From positions 1 through 22,671 of the forward strand of contig DATKEG010000015.1 in assembly GCA_035544515.1 (NCBI GenBank): a DNA stretch of 22,671 nt, given 5' to 3'. The stretch comes from DATKEG01 sp035544515. Lineage in GTDB: Bacteria; Acidobacteriota; Vicinamibacteria; Fen-336. The translations under genes were made by a program, and so were the position numbers. Shown here piece after piece: positions 14,790-22,486 of this stretch; within the stretch, counting starts at the first letter, position 1; every line of letters begins with the position of its first letter. The notes under the pieces were generated by a model that worked only from the letters and a program-made list of their open reading frames with translations, had not been told where the DNA came from and did not search any database.

Positions 14790-14803
14790 CCCGCCACGGC
14801 GGG
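14790..14803 (+). promoter_or_regulatory. Hairpin covering the ccdA ribosome-binding region
   Basis: cccgcc (14790-14795) is complementary to ggcggg (14798-14803), 4 nt before ATG 14808. The only Shine-Dalgarno-like purine tract (gcggga) lies in the 3' arm, so folding would hide it. Confidence 0.4.
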
Positions 14804-14807
14804 ACAC

Positions 14808-15545
14808 ATGACGGAGTCCGTGTCGCTGCTGACCGCGCTCCTGGGAGGGCTCGTATCCTTCGTGTCGCCTTGCGTGCTGCCCATCGTGCCCGGGTACCTC
14901 TCGTTCATCAGCGGCGTCAACGTGGTGCAGCTCAGGGACGGCGAGGCGCCGCGGGGGCTCGCGGGACGGGTGGCCTTGGCCAGCACCGTGTTCGTGCTCG
15001 GCTTCTCCACCGTGTTCGTGGCGCTGGGCGCGGCGGCCACGCTGGTCGGCTACACCCTGCAGCAGTACAAGCGCGAGCTGGGCATGGTGGGCGGGGTCGT
15101 CATCATCGTGCTGGGCCTGCACACGGCGGGCCTCCTGCCCATCAAGTGGCTGCTCTACGAGAAGCGCGCGACGGTGCGCGCGCGGCCCGTGAGCCTGCTC
15201 GGGGCGTACGTGGTGGGCCTGGCCTTCGCGTTCGGCTGGACGCCCTGCATCGGCCCCATCCTGGGTGCCATCCTCCTCTATGCCTCGCAGCAGGAGACCG
15301 TCCGCGAGGGGGTGGTGCTGCTCTCCGCCTACTCGGCCGGCCTGGGCATCCCGTTCATCCTGTCCGGCCTGGCCGTCAATCGCTTCTTCGCCGCGTCGGG
15401 GGCGCTCAAGCGGCACATGCGCCTGGTGGAGTACGTGGCGGGCGCCCTGCTGGTGGGCGTGGGCGTCCTCCTCGTCACCGACCGCCTGACGATGATCGCG
15501 CAGTACTTCGTGAAGCTCTTTCCCGGCCTGGCCACGATCGGCTAG
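14808..15545 (+). CDS. ccdA: Cytochrome c biogenesis / thiol-reductant transporter CcdA
   Basis: This 245-residue inner-membrane protein of the DsbD-beta/CcdA family carries electrons from cytoplasmic thioredoxin across the membrane. About six transmembrane helices are visible. The two redox cysteines are in the classical contexts: C22 in FVSPCVLPIVPGYLSF (helix 1) and C147 in FGWTPCIGPILGA (helix 4). Length equals typical CcdA and there is no fused thioredoxin domain. The natural partner, a TlpA-like thioredoxin lipoprotein, is the next gene, 57 bp downstream. ATG 14808 is the only plausible start; a weak purine tract (gcggga) precedes it and lies in a hairpin. The 178-bp region upstream holds two larger stem-loops that may govern expression. 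Confidence 0.92.
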   Translation: MTESVSLLTALLGGLVSFVSPCVLPIVPGYLSFISGVNVVQLRDGEAPRGLAGRVALASTVFVLGFSTVFVALGAAATLVGYTLQQYKRELGMVGGVVIIVLGLHTAGLLPIKWLLYEKRATVRARPVSLLGAYVVGLAFAFGWTPCIGPILGAILLYASQQETVREGVVLLSAYSAGLGIPFILSGLAVNRFFAASGALKRHMRLVEYVAGALLVGVGVLLVTDRLTMIAQYFVKLFPGLATIG

Positions 15546-15555
15546 CCGCCTGGGC

Positions 15556-15585
15556 GCCGCGGCTCTTCTCTGGCCGCCCCGCGGC
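15556..15585 (+). terminator. Hairpin after ccdA, ahead of the tlpA-like promoter
   Basis: gccgcgg (15556-15562) pairs with ccgcggc (15579-15585) across a 16-nt pyrimidine-rich loop, 10 nt after the ccdA stop. No T-run follows; it overlaps where a -35 box of the next promoter would sit. Confidence 0.35.
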
Positions 15586-15590
15586 ACGGC

Positions 15591-15596
15591 TATAAT
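15591..15596 (+). promoter_or_regulatory. TATAAT -10 box for the TlpA-like gene
   Basis: This perfect TATAAT is followed by 6 nt and then ATG 15603, so +1 would coincide with the start codon (leaderless). There is no room for a Shine-Dalgarno sequence in such a transcript. It indicates that the TlpA-like gene, and probably mrp and the genes after it, can be transcribed independently of ccdA. Confidence 0.65.
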
Positions 15597-15602
15597 GCCG
15601 GG

Positions 15603-16103
15603 ATGAAGGCGCGCGGGTGGGCTCTCGCCGTGGCGACCGCGCTCTCGGCGGCGTCCTGCCAGGCGCCGCCCTCCGAGGTCCGCGCCGCGCCCGCGTTCGA
15701 GCTGCCGGACCTGGCGGGCGGCAAGGTCTCGCTGGCGGACCTCGAGGGCAAGGTCGTGGTCCTCGACTTCTGGGCCACCTGGTGCGGGCCCTGCATCAAG
15801 GAGATCCCCGAATACGCCGAGTTCTGGCGCAAGAACCGCCCGCGGGGCGTCGAGGTGGTGGGGGTGGTGTGCGACTCGGGCGAGCCCGCCGAGATCCAGG
15901 AGTTCGTCCGCGAGTACAAGATCCCCTACCGGCAGCTCCTCGGCGACGAGGAGGTGCAGGCCGCCTTCGGCGCGCTGCAGGGCTTCCCGACCACGTTCCT
16001 CATCGACGGCCAGGGCGTGATCCGGAAGAAGATGCTGGGCAGCCCGCCGGGCAAGTTCGAGACGCTGCAGAAGATGGTCGACGAAGCCCTGGCCGCGCGC
16101 TAG
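15603..16103 (+). CDS. TlpA/ResA-like thioredoxin lipoprotein
   Basis: This 166-residue extracytoplasmic thiol-disulfide protein starts with a signal sequence ending in a lipobox-like LSAASC, so C19 is probably lipidated. The mature part has the thioredoxin fold, with active site WCGPC (C61, C64) in VVVLDFWATWCGPCIKEIP and the cis-proline region GFPTTFLIDGQG. Family members reduce periplasmic disulfides, for example on apocytochrome c, using electrons supplied by CcdA, whose gene is just upstream. The specific client is not identifiable. ATG 15603 lies 6 nt after TATAAT. The next gene starts 31 nt downstream, so it is probably in the same message. Confidence 0.9.
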   Translation: MKARGWALAVATALSAASCQAPPSEVRAAPAFELPDLAGGKVSLADLEGKVVVLDFWATWCGPCIKEIPEYAEFWRKNRPRGVEVVGVVCDSGEPAEIQEFVREYKIPYRQLLGDEEVQAAFGALQGFPTTFLIDGQGVIRKKMLGSPPGKFETLQKMVDEALAAR

Positions 16104-16121
16104 CGCCGGGTCTCCAGAGAC

Positions 16122-16127
16122 AGGTGG
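16122..16127 (+). promoter_or_regulatory. Ribosome binding site that decides the mrp TTG start
   Basis: AGGTGG lies 7 nt upstream of TTG 16135, ideal spacing. A small inverted repeat, gtctc (16110-16114) and gagac (16117-16121), sits directly before it. Confidence 0.55.
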
Positions 16128-16134
16128 TCATCGC

Positions 16135-17205
16135 TTGAGCGTGACACAGGAACAGGTTCTGGCCGCCCTGCGCACGGTGCAGGACCCCGACCTCCACCAG
16201 GACATCGTGACTCTCGGCTTCGTGAAGAACGTGCGCATCGAGGGCGGAGCCGTGGACTTCACGATCGAGCTGACCACGCCGGCCTGCCCGGTCCGCGACG
16301 AGATGAAGGCCGAGGCCGAGCGCAACGTCTCCGCCCTGCCCGGCGTGACGGCCGCCCGCGCGGAGATGACCGCGAACGTGCGCGCCCGGGGCGGCTTCAG
16401 CCGGCAGGAGCTACCCGGGATCCGCAACATACTGGCGGTGGGGGCGGGCAAGGGCGGCGTCGGCAAGTCCACCACCGCGGTGAACCTCGCGGTGGCGCTG
16501 CGGCAGAAGGGCGCGCGCGTCGGCCTCATGGACTGCGACGTGTACGGGCCGAACATCCCGCAGATGCTCGGGATCACGGGCCAGCCCGAAGTCACCGAGG
16601 AGCGCAAGATGGTGCCGCCCGAGGCCCACGGCATCAAGGTGATCTCGATGGGCATGCTGGTCCCGCCCGACCAGCCCGTGATCTGGCGCGGGCCCATGCT
16701 GCACGGCGCGGTGCAGCAGTTCCTGCGCGACGTGGTCTGGGGCGAGCTGGACTACCTGGTCGTGGACCTGCCGCCGGGCACGGGCGACGTGTCGCTGAGC
16801 ATGGCCCAGAGCGTCCCCGTGGCGGGGGCGGTGGTGGTGACCACGCCGCAGGGGGTGTCCGTCTCCGACGTCCGCAAGGCCGTGGCCATGTTCCGCCAGC
16901 TCAACATCCCGGTGCTGGGCGCGATCGAGAACATGAGCGGGTTCCAGTGCCCGCACTGCGGGGAGAAGACCGAGATCTTCGGCCGCGGCGGGGGCGAGCA
17001 GATGGCGAAGGACCTCCTGATCCCGTTCCTGGGGGCGGTGCCCATCGACACGCGCGTGCGGGCGGGCGGCGACGAGGGGCAGCCCATCGTGGCCGCGGCG
17101 CCGGACGCGCCCGCGGCGCGCGCCTTCGTCGAGGTGGCGGGCAAGGTGGCGGCGCAGATCTCGATCCAGGCCATGAAGACCCTGCGGGTGATCCAGACGG
17201 CCTGA
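16135..17205 (+). CDS. mrp: Mrp/ApbC family iron-sulfur cluster carrier ATPase
   Basis: This 356-residue cytoplasmic P-loop ATPase of the Mrp/NBP35 group binds and transfers [4Fe-4S] clusters to apo-enzymes. The N-terminus (1-80) is a MIP18/DUF59-type domain (VQDPDLHQDIVTLGFV, TTPACP). The deviant Walker A GKGGVGKS is at 105-112, and the switch and Walker B regions MDCDVYGPNIPQ and VVDLPPGTGD follow. The cluster-binding CPHC (C272, C275) is in MSGFQCPHCGEKTEIFG. All key motifs are intact and the length is normal. TTG 16135 is chosen for its Shine-Dalgarno; GTG 16141 is the alternative. It sits between a thioredoxin gene and a TPR gene (7-nt gap), consistent with a redox/Fe-S maintenance operon. 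Confidence 0.92.
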   Translation: MSVTQEQVLAALRTVQDPDLHQDIVTLGFVKNVRIEGGAVDFTIELTTPACPVRDEMKAEAERNVSALPGVTAARAEMTANVRARGGFSRQELPGIRNILAVGAGKGGVGKSTTAVNLAVALRQKGARVGLMDCDVYGPNIPQMLGITGQPEVTEERKMVPPEAHGIKVISMGMLVPPDQPVIWRGPMLHGAVQQFLRDVVWGELDYLVVDLPPGTGDVSLSMAQSVPVAGAVVVTTPQGVSVSDVRKAVAMFRQLNIPVLGAIENMSGFQCPHCGEKTEIFGRGGGEQMAKDLLIPFLGAVPIDTRVRAGGDEGQPIVAAAPDAPAARAFVEVAGKVAAQISIQAMKTLRVIQTA

Positions 17206-17212
17206 GGAGCGT

Positions 17213-18361
17213 GTGAGGGTCGATTCGCTACCCCTGGTGCGGCAGCTCTGGCAGGACCACCGTGACCGGCTGGCGCTGGCCGGGCTCGTGGCCGCGTTCC
17301 TCGGCCTGTTCGCCCTCACCAGCGCGCTCACCGCCGCCTACCGGTCGAAGGAAGAGTCGCTGGCGGAGGACTGGTACGAGAAGGGCGTCCGCGCGCTGGA
17401 CGCGCGGGAGCCCGAGCAGGCCATCTCCGATTTCCGCAACGCGCTCGCCTGGTCGAGGAACAACCCCGCCTACCAGCTCCGGCTGGCCCAGGCGCTGCTC
17501 GCCTCCGGCCGGGGCGAGGACGCGGGCGCCTACCTTCTCACCTTGCGCCGGCGTGAGCCCGGCCACGGCCTCGTCAACCTGGAGCTGGCGCGCCTGGCGG
17601 CGCGCGCGGGTCACGTGCAGGAAGCCCACCGGTACTACCACGACGCCATCTACGGCGTGTGGGAGAGCGACGTGCCGAGCTGGCGCCGCCGCGCGCGGCT
17701 CGAGCTCGTGGAGTTCCTGCTCGGGCAGGGCGAGCGCGCGGAGGCGGGGGCCGAGCTGCGGCCGCTGGCCCAGGACCTGCCGCCGGACGCGGCCGCGCAC
17801 GCGGAGGTGGGCCGGCTGTTCCTGCGCGCGGGGGACCCCACGCGCGCCCTCGCCCAGTTCAAGGGCGCGCTGGAGATCGAGGCGGGCAACGCGCAGGCGC
17901 TCGCGGGCGCCACCGAGGCGGCGTTCGCGCTCGGACGCTACCCGGCGGTCGTGGAATACGGCGAGCGCGCGCTGCGCCGCGAGCCGCGGTCGGCGGACCT
18001 CTCGTCGCGGGTGGAGACCGCGCGGCAGGTCCTGGCCCTGGATCCGGCGCGAGCGCGGCTCTCCGGGGCGGAAAGGGGCCGGCGCGTGCGGCGCGTCTTC
18101 GACGTGGCCCTGGCCGAGCTCGACCGGTGCGCCGCGGGCGCCACCCCCTCGCCGGAGCTGGCCGGCCTCCTCCGTCGCGCCCACGACCTCCGGCCCCGAT
18201 TGCGCCCGCCGGCCCTTCAGCGCGACCTCGAGCTGCGCGAGGGAGCCTTCGACCTCGCGCTCGAGGCCGTACGGCTGGCCTCCCGCGCCTGCGGCGAGCC
18301 GGCCGCCCCCGCGCCGCGAGCCGTCCTGCTGCTGGCGGGGCGGAACGGAACGGGCGGCTGA
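17213..18361 (+). CDS. Membrane-anchored TPR protein
   Basis: This 382-residue protein has a short N-terminal cytoplasmic part, one transmembrane helix (about 22-42, LAGLVAAFLGLFALTSALTA), then a long region of tetratricopeptide-like helical pairs: AEDWYEKGVRALDAREPEQAISDFRNAL, AYQLRLAQALLASGRGEDA, AEVGRLFLRAGDPTRALAQFKGALEIE and AFALGRYPAVVEYGERALRREP. TPRs mediate protein contacts; no enzymatic motif is visible. The C-terminal 90 residues are helical, Arg/Ala-rich and unassigned. GTG 17213 is preceded by GAGGAG, 3 nt away. The stop shares one base with the ATG of the CLC gene (TGATG), so coupled translation is expected, yet the partner of the TPR domain is not evident. Confidence 0.82.
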   Translation: MRVDSLPLVRQLWQDHRDRLALAGLVAAFLGLFALTSALTAAYRSKEESLAEDWYEKGVRALDAREPEQAISDFRNALAWSRNNPAYQLRLAQALLASGRGEDAGAYLLTLRRREPGHGLVNLELARLAARAGHVQEAHRYYHDAIYGVWESDVPSWRRRARLELVEFLLGQGERAEAGAELRPLAQDLPPDAAAHAEVGRLFLRAGDPTRALAQFKGALEIEAGNAQALAGATEAAFALGRYPAVVEYGERALRREPRSADLSSRVETARQVLALDPARARLSGAERGRRVRRVFDVALAELDRCAAGATPSPELAGLLRRAHDLRPRLRPPALQRDLELREGAFDLALEAVRLASRACGEPAAPAPRAVLLLAGRNGTGG

Positions 18362-20127
18362 TGGCCCCGGACCCCACGTCCGGCGCCCCCGCGCTGCGCG
18401 CGCTGGCCCGGCGCCGCTGGCTCACGCTCTGGACCGGGCTGCAGGACACGCTGCGCGCGGTGCAGCGCGAGGAGCAGGCCTTCCTCCTCCTCGCCATTTT
18501 CATCGGGCTGTTCGTGGGCCTGGCCGTGGTCTGCCTGCGCATCGCCATCGAGTGGCTGCGCATCACGCTCATCGGGTCGTCGCTGCAGCCGCCCTTCCCC
18601 CGGGTGATCCTGGTGCCCGCGCTCACCGGTCTGGCCATCGGCCTGCTCGTGCGCTACGTCTTTCCGTCGGCGCGCAGCAGCGGCGTGAACCAGACCAAGT
18701 CCGCGCTCTACATCGACGACGGCCACATCCCGTTCCGCAGCGTGGTGGGGAAGTTCGTCACCTCGGCGCTGGCCATCGGCAGCGGCCACTCGCTCGGGCC
18801 CGAGGATCCGTCGCTGCACATCGGGGCGGGCGTGGCGTCCGGGGTGGGCGGCCGGCTGAGCTTCTCGCGCGACAAGGTGCGGCTGGTGGCTCCGCTGGGC
18901 GCCGCCGCCGGCCTGGCCGCCGCCTTCAACGCGCCCATCTCCGCCGTCATCTTCGTCATCGAGGAGGTGATCGGCCGCTGGAGCGTGGGCGTGCTCGGCC
19001 CCGTCATCCTGTCCGCGGTGTCGGGCGTGGTCATGGCCCACTGGTTCCTCGGCGCCGAGCCGCTCTTCCGCGTGCCCGCGGTCGAGCTGGTCCACCCCAC
19101 GGAGCTGATCGCCTACGCCGCGCTGGGCCTGGTGGGCGGCGCGGCCGCGGTCGTGTTCCTGAGGCTCGCGCTGTCCATGCGCCCGCGGCTGCGCGCGCTT
19201 CCGTCCTGGACCTGGCCGTGGCAGCCGGCGGTGGCCGGTCTCGTGGTCGGCCTCGTCGGCCTGCGCGTGCCCGAGGTCATGGGCGCGGGCTACGAGACGA
19301 TCGACCAGGCCATCCACGGCCAATACGTCTGGCACGTGCTCGCCCTGCTCGCGGCGGCCAAGATCGTGGCCACCGCCGTCTCGTTCGCGAGCGGGACGCC
19401 GGGCGGGCTGTTCGCGCCGACGCTGTTCATCGGGGCGATGGTGGGAGGGGCGGTGGGTGGCCTGCAGCGCCTGGTCTATCCCGATCTCTCCGCGCCCATC
19501 GCCGTCTACGCGCTCGTGGGCATGGGGACGCTGTTCGCGGGCATCCTCCGCGCCCCCATGACCTCGGTCTTCATGGTGCTCGAGGTCACGGGCAACTACG
19601 GCATCATCGTCCCCGTCATGGTGTCGAACACGCTGGCCTACATCGTGTCGCGCCGCTTCCAGCGCACGCCGCTCTTCGACGTCCTCTCCCGCCAGGACGG
19701 CCTCGACCTGCCCTCGATGGAGGCGCAACGCGAGCAGGTGGTCCTGCGCGTGGAAGACGCGATGCGGCCGGCGCGCGACCCGGTGCTCGCGGGCCACCAA
19801 CCCGTGTCGGACGCGCTCGCCCGCCTGGACGCGTCGTCGCTCCGCGTGCTGGTCTACGGGTCGCGGGGCTGGGGCGGCGTCTCGGCCGATCGGCTGCGCC
19901 GTCTGGCGGCCGAAGGCGAGGACGGCATGCCCCTGGCCGACGCCGTCGAGGAGCGCTTTCCCCACGTGCACCCCGACCACCCCCTCGAGATCGCGCTTCC
20001 GCTCCTGCACGAGCGGCCGCTCCTGCCCGTCGTCCATCGCGCCGACTTCGGACGGCTGGTCGGCGTCATCTCGCTCGACGACGTGCTGCGGGCCTACCGC
20101 GACACCGGCGCGGTGGCGCGGGAGTGA
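18361..20127 (+). CDS. CLC-type chloride channel/transporter with C-terminal CBS domains
   Basis: This 588-residue integral membrane protein has a CLC core of about 440 residues followed by a paired CBS-like region (about 460-585; VEDAMRPARDPVLAGHQ and VEERFPHVHPDHPLEIA…LVGVISLDDVL), which in other CLCs binds adenine nucleotides. Core signatures: SSGVN at 106-110 where GSGIP is usual, GPEDP with the gating glutamate at E148, FNAP at 189-192, IEE with E202 matching the proton glutamate of E. coli ClcA, and GGLFAP at 348-353. The presence of both glutamates favours Cl-/H+ exchange. The position of the central tyrosine (PLY in ClcA) appears to be F439 (PLF). It overlaps the upstream TPR gene by 1 nt. 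Confidence 0.9.
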   Translation: MAPDPTSGAPALRALARRRWLTLWTGLQDTLRAVQREEQAFLLLAIFIGLFVGLAVVCLRIAIEWLRITLIGSSLQPPFPRVILVPALTGLAIGLLVRYVFPSARSSGVNQTKSALYIDDGHIPFRSVVGKFVTSALAIGSGHSLGPEDPSLHIGAGVASGVGGRLSFSRDKVRLVAPLGAAAGLAAAFNAPISAVIFVIEEVIGRWSVGVLGPVILSAVSGVVMAHWFLGAEPLFRVPAVELVHPTELIAYAALGLVGGAAAVVFLRLALSMRPRLRALPSWTWPWQPAVAGLVVGLVGLRVPEVMGAGYETIDQAIHGQYVWHVLALLAAAKIVATAVSFASGTPGGLFAPTLFIGAMVGGAVGGLQRLVYPDLSAPIAVYALVGMGTLFAGILRAPMTSVFMVLEVTGNYGIIVPVMVSNTLAYIVSRRFQRTPLFDVLSRQDGLDLPSMEAQREQVVLRVEDAMRPARDPVLAGHQPVSDALARLDASSLRVLVYGSRGWGGVSADRLRRLAAEGEDGMPLADAVEERFPHVHPDHPLEIALPLLHERPLLPVVHRADFGRLVGVISLDDVLRAYRDTGAVARE

Positions 20128-20167
20128 CGCGGTAGGCCCGCCGCGCCGCGTTGTAGACTTCGCGGCA

Positions 20168-20186
20168 GGGATCCAGCGGTGATCCC
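20168..20186. terminator. Stem-loop between convergent clc and sulfatase-like genes
   Basis: gggatc (20168-20173) pairs with gatccc (20181-20186) across a 7-nt loop, in the 85-bp gap between the two stop codons. The position suits a bidirectional terminator, but there is no T-run on either side. Confidence 0.4.
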
Positions 20187-20212
20187 GACCGACGGAGTTG
20201 CCGACGCGGCGC

Positions 20213-22423
20213 TCAGGAGCCCGGGGTGACCGGAACCGAGGACCCGGCCAGCCAGGCCCGCACGCGGGCGATCTCGCCCGACTCGAGGGCCACCGGGGCG
20301 GTGCGGACGTACGACTCCAGGTAGGGCCGGGCCTCGGCCGTCCGTCCGAGCCGGCGGAGGACGGTCCCGAGGTTGTAGAGCGTCTGGTAGTCGCGCGGGT
20401 CGAGGGCGACCGCCCGGCGCCAGCGCGCGATGGCTTCCTCCGTCCTGCCGGCCCGCGCGGCGATGACGCCCAGGCTGTTGTGGGCGCGGGCCAGCGAGCC
20501 GTCGATCTCGAGCGCCGCCTCGAAGGCCGCCCGGCCCCGCTCGACATCGCCGCCCATCAAGTGGACGGTACCGATGTTGACCAGGGCGAGGGCGTTGGAC
20601 GGGTCGATCCGGCGCACCTGCTCGAAGGTGGCCAATGCCTGCTGCGGCTGGCCCAGGTCGGACCGGGCCACGCCCTGAGCGATCAGCACGTCGAGGTCGG
20701 GATCGTCGCGGCGAGCGTACGGCTCGAGAAGCGCGAGCGCCTCGGCCGAGCGGCCGGCTTCGTTGAGGTATGCGCCGAGCAGGGCCGCCACCTCGGCGTC
20801 GTGCGGGTTGAGTGCGAGCGCCCGTTTGGCCGCTTCGACCGCCGCGGTCAGGTCTCCGACCTCCCGCTCGAGGAAGGCGAGGTGCACCGAGGAGAGGGCC
20901 ATGTCCGGCCGTCGCCGGACCAGCTCGCGGCAGGTCGCGAGCGCTCCGGGCAGGTCGCCGGCCACGTAGCGCCCGACGACATCCTGTATAACCGCGTCGA
21001 GGACGATGAGCCGCTTGGGGTCGTCGTCGTCGGTGTAGCGGTCCTTGACCGCGCCGGCGGTGGTCACGTAGCCGAGCGCCTGCAGCCTCTCCCTGACCTC
21101 CGCGCTCTCCTCGGTCCGCTGCGGGCCGCGGTCGCGCGTGCGCAGGCCGTGGAGGGCGGCGCGCAGCCGCTCGAGCCGCTCGGGCTGTGAGGCGGCGAGG
21201 TTGCGCTCCTCGCGCGGGTCCCGGCCGAGGTCGTACAGCTCCGGCAGGGGCAGGTCGACGTACTTGAACCCGTCCCGGAGGATCCCGTGCAGCGGTGCCC
21301 AGCCGCGGTTGAGCGAAGCGGAAACCGACTCGAAGTAGTTCTCGGGCGCCGGCCCGCCGACGGTAGCGCCTGCCAGCGCCGGCAGCAGGCTGCGTCCCGG
21401 GAGGCCGGCGGGGGCTTCCAGGCCGAGCGCGTCGAGGACGGTGGGCAGGATGTCGACGTGACGGGCCGGCTCGCCGGTCACCCGCGGCTTCCACAGGCCC
21501 GGCGCGAAGAACACGAGCGGCACGCGCAGCGTCCCCTCGTAGGCGAAGATGCCGTGCGTCTTCTCGCCGTGCTCGCCGAGGGACTCGCCGTGATCGGAGG
21601 TCATCACGACCAGCGTGCGGCCGGACCGCTTCGCCGCCAATAGCGGCTCGAGCAGCGGCGCCAGGGCGGCGTCGGTGGCCGCCACCTCGCCGTGGTACGG
21701 GTCGTGGCGGTAGCGCGACGCGAAGGGCTCGGGCGGCGCGTAGGGGAAGTGCGGGTCGAACAGGTGCACCCAGCAGAACGTGCGGGCCCCGCCCTGCGCC
21801 TCGAGCCAGCGCCTTGCCGCTTCCACCGTCTCGGCGCCCGGCCGCTCCGCCATCACGAAGGCGCGGTTCGACCCACGATCGCCCAGGCGGTCGTCGTAGA
21901 CGTCGAACCCGCGGGCCAGGCCGAAACGCGAATCGAGGGGAAAGGCGCTCACGAACGCCCCCGTCCGCCAGCCCCGGGTCTCGAGCAGGGTGGCCAGGGT
22001 GTCCTGCTCCTCGGGGAAGCGAAAGCCCGCGTTGTCGCGCACCCCGTGATCGAGCGGGTAACGGCCGGAGAGGATGTTGGCGTGCGAGGGCAGGGTGACC
22101 ACGTTGTGCGCGTGCGCGCGCTCGAAGCGCACGCCTCCGGCCGCCAGGCGATCGAGCCAGGGAGTGGACACGGTGGGGTGGCCGTAGGAGCCCAGGGCGT
22201 CGGCGCGGAGGGTGTCCACCGTGATCAGCAGCACGCTCAGGCCCGCGTCGCGCGCCACCCGAGGCTGCCGCGCCCGCCAGGCCCAGACCGTGGCCGCCAG
22301 AGCCAGGGCGCCGACCACGCGCGCGCCGAGGACCCGGCGCCGGCCGCTCGGTGCGGGCGGTGTTGCCGCGCCGGTACCGGCGCGGACGGGAGCCACGTCA
22401 CGTCGGCGCGAGCGCTTGCCCAT
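20213..22423 (-). CDS. Sulfatase-like membrane hydrolase/transferase with C-terminal TPRs
   Basis: This 736-residue protein has one N-terminal membrane anchor (about 33-50), an alkaline-phosphatase/sulfatase superfamily domain (about 60-440), and about 290 residues with several TPR units (for example ALALVNIGTVHLMGGDVERGRAAFEAAL). Metal-site motifs are present: LLITVDTLRAD (D70), TSDHGESLGEHG (D277, H278) and KTHGIFAYEGT. At the catalytic position the protein has T110 in VTLPSHANILSGRYP, where true sulfatases have C/S-x-P-x-R. It may therefore be a phosphotransferase or phosphohydrolase-like member rather than a formylglycine sulfatase. The catalytic domain is predicted outside the cytoplasm. 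ATG 22423 fits the anchor and lies 8 nt after a TAAGAT box. The 3' end converges on clc. Confidence 0.88.
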   Translation of the reverse strand: MGKRSRRRDVAPVRAGTGAATPPAPSGRRRVLGARVVGALALAATVWAWRARQPRVARDAGLSVLLITVDTLRADALGSYGHPTVSTPWLDRLAAGGVRFERAHAHNVVTLPSHANILSGRYPLDHGVRDNAGFRFPEEQDTLATLLETRGWRTGAFVSAFPLDSRFGLARGFDVYDDRLGDRGSNRAFVMAERPGAETVEAARRWLEAQGGARTFCWVHLFDPHFPYAPPEPFASRYRHDPYHGEVAATDAALAPLLEPLLAAKRSGRTLVVMTSDHGESLGEHGEKTHGIFAYEGTLRVPLVFFAPGLWKPRVTGEPARHVDILPTVLDALGLEAPAGLPGRSLLPALAGATVGGPAPENYFESVSASLNRGWAPLHGILRDGFKYVDLPLPELYDLGRDPREERNLAASQPERLERLRAALHGLRTRDRGPQRTEESAEVRERLQALGYVTTAGAVKDRYTDDDDPKRLIVLDAVIQDVVGRYVAGDLPGALATCRELVRRRPDMALSSVHLAFLEREVGDLTAAVEAAKRALALNPHDAEVAALLGAYLNEAGRSAEALALLEPYARRDDPDLDVLIAQGVARSDLGQPQQALATFEQVRRIDPSNALALVNIGTVHLMGGDVERGRAAFEAALEIDGSLARAHNSLGVIAARAGRTEEAIARWRRAVALDPRDYQTLYNLGTVLRRLGRTAEARPYLESYVRTAPVALESGEIARVRAWLAGSSVPVTPGS

Positions 22424-22431
22424 GACCGTCC

Positions 22432-22437
22432 ATCTTA
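22432..22437 (-). promoter_or_regulatory. Possible -10 box (TAAGAT) for the sulfatase-like gene
   Basis: Read on the minus strand, TAAGAT ends 8 nt before ATG 22423, predicting a 2-nt leader. It matches the consensus less well than the other boxes. The gene may instead be read through from the ASPIC/UnbV gene 63 bp upstream. Confidence 0.3.
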
Positions 22438-22486
22438 CCCGTGCGCCGGCGGGTCCCCTCGCCGCGGGCCGTCGGCCGTGGCGGCC

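Noticed and set aside
20154..20159. TAGACT as a plus-strand -10 box for a small RNA or peptide in the convergent gap
   Set aside because: Weak match, no -35, and only a 16-codon frame follows; the hairpin there is better explained as a terminator between convergent genes.
20213..22423. Calling this gene a formylglycine-dependent arylsulfatase
   Set aside because: The C/S-x-P-x-R signature is missing (T-L-P-S-H instead).
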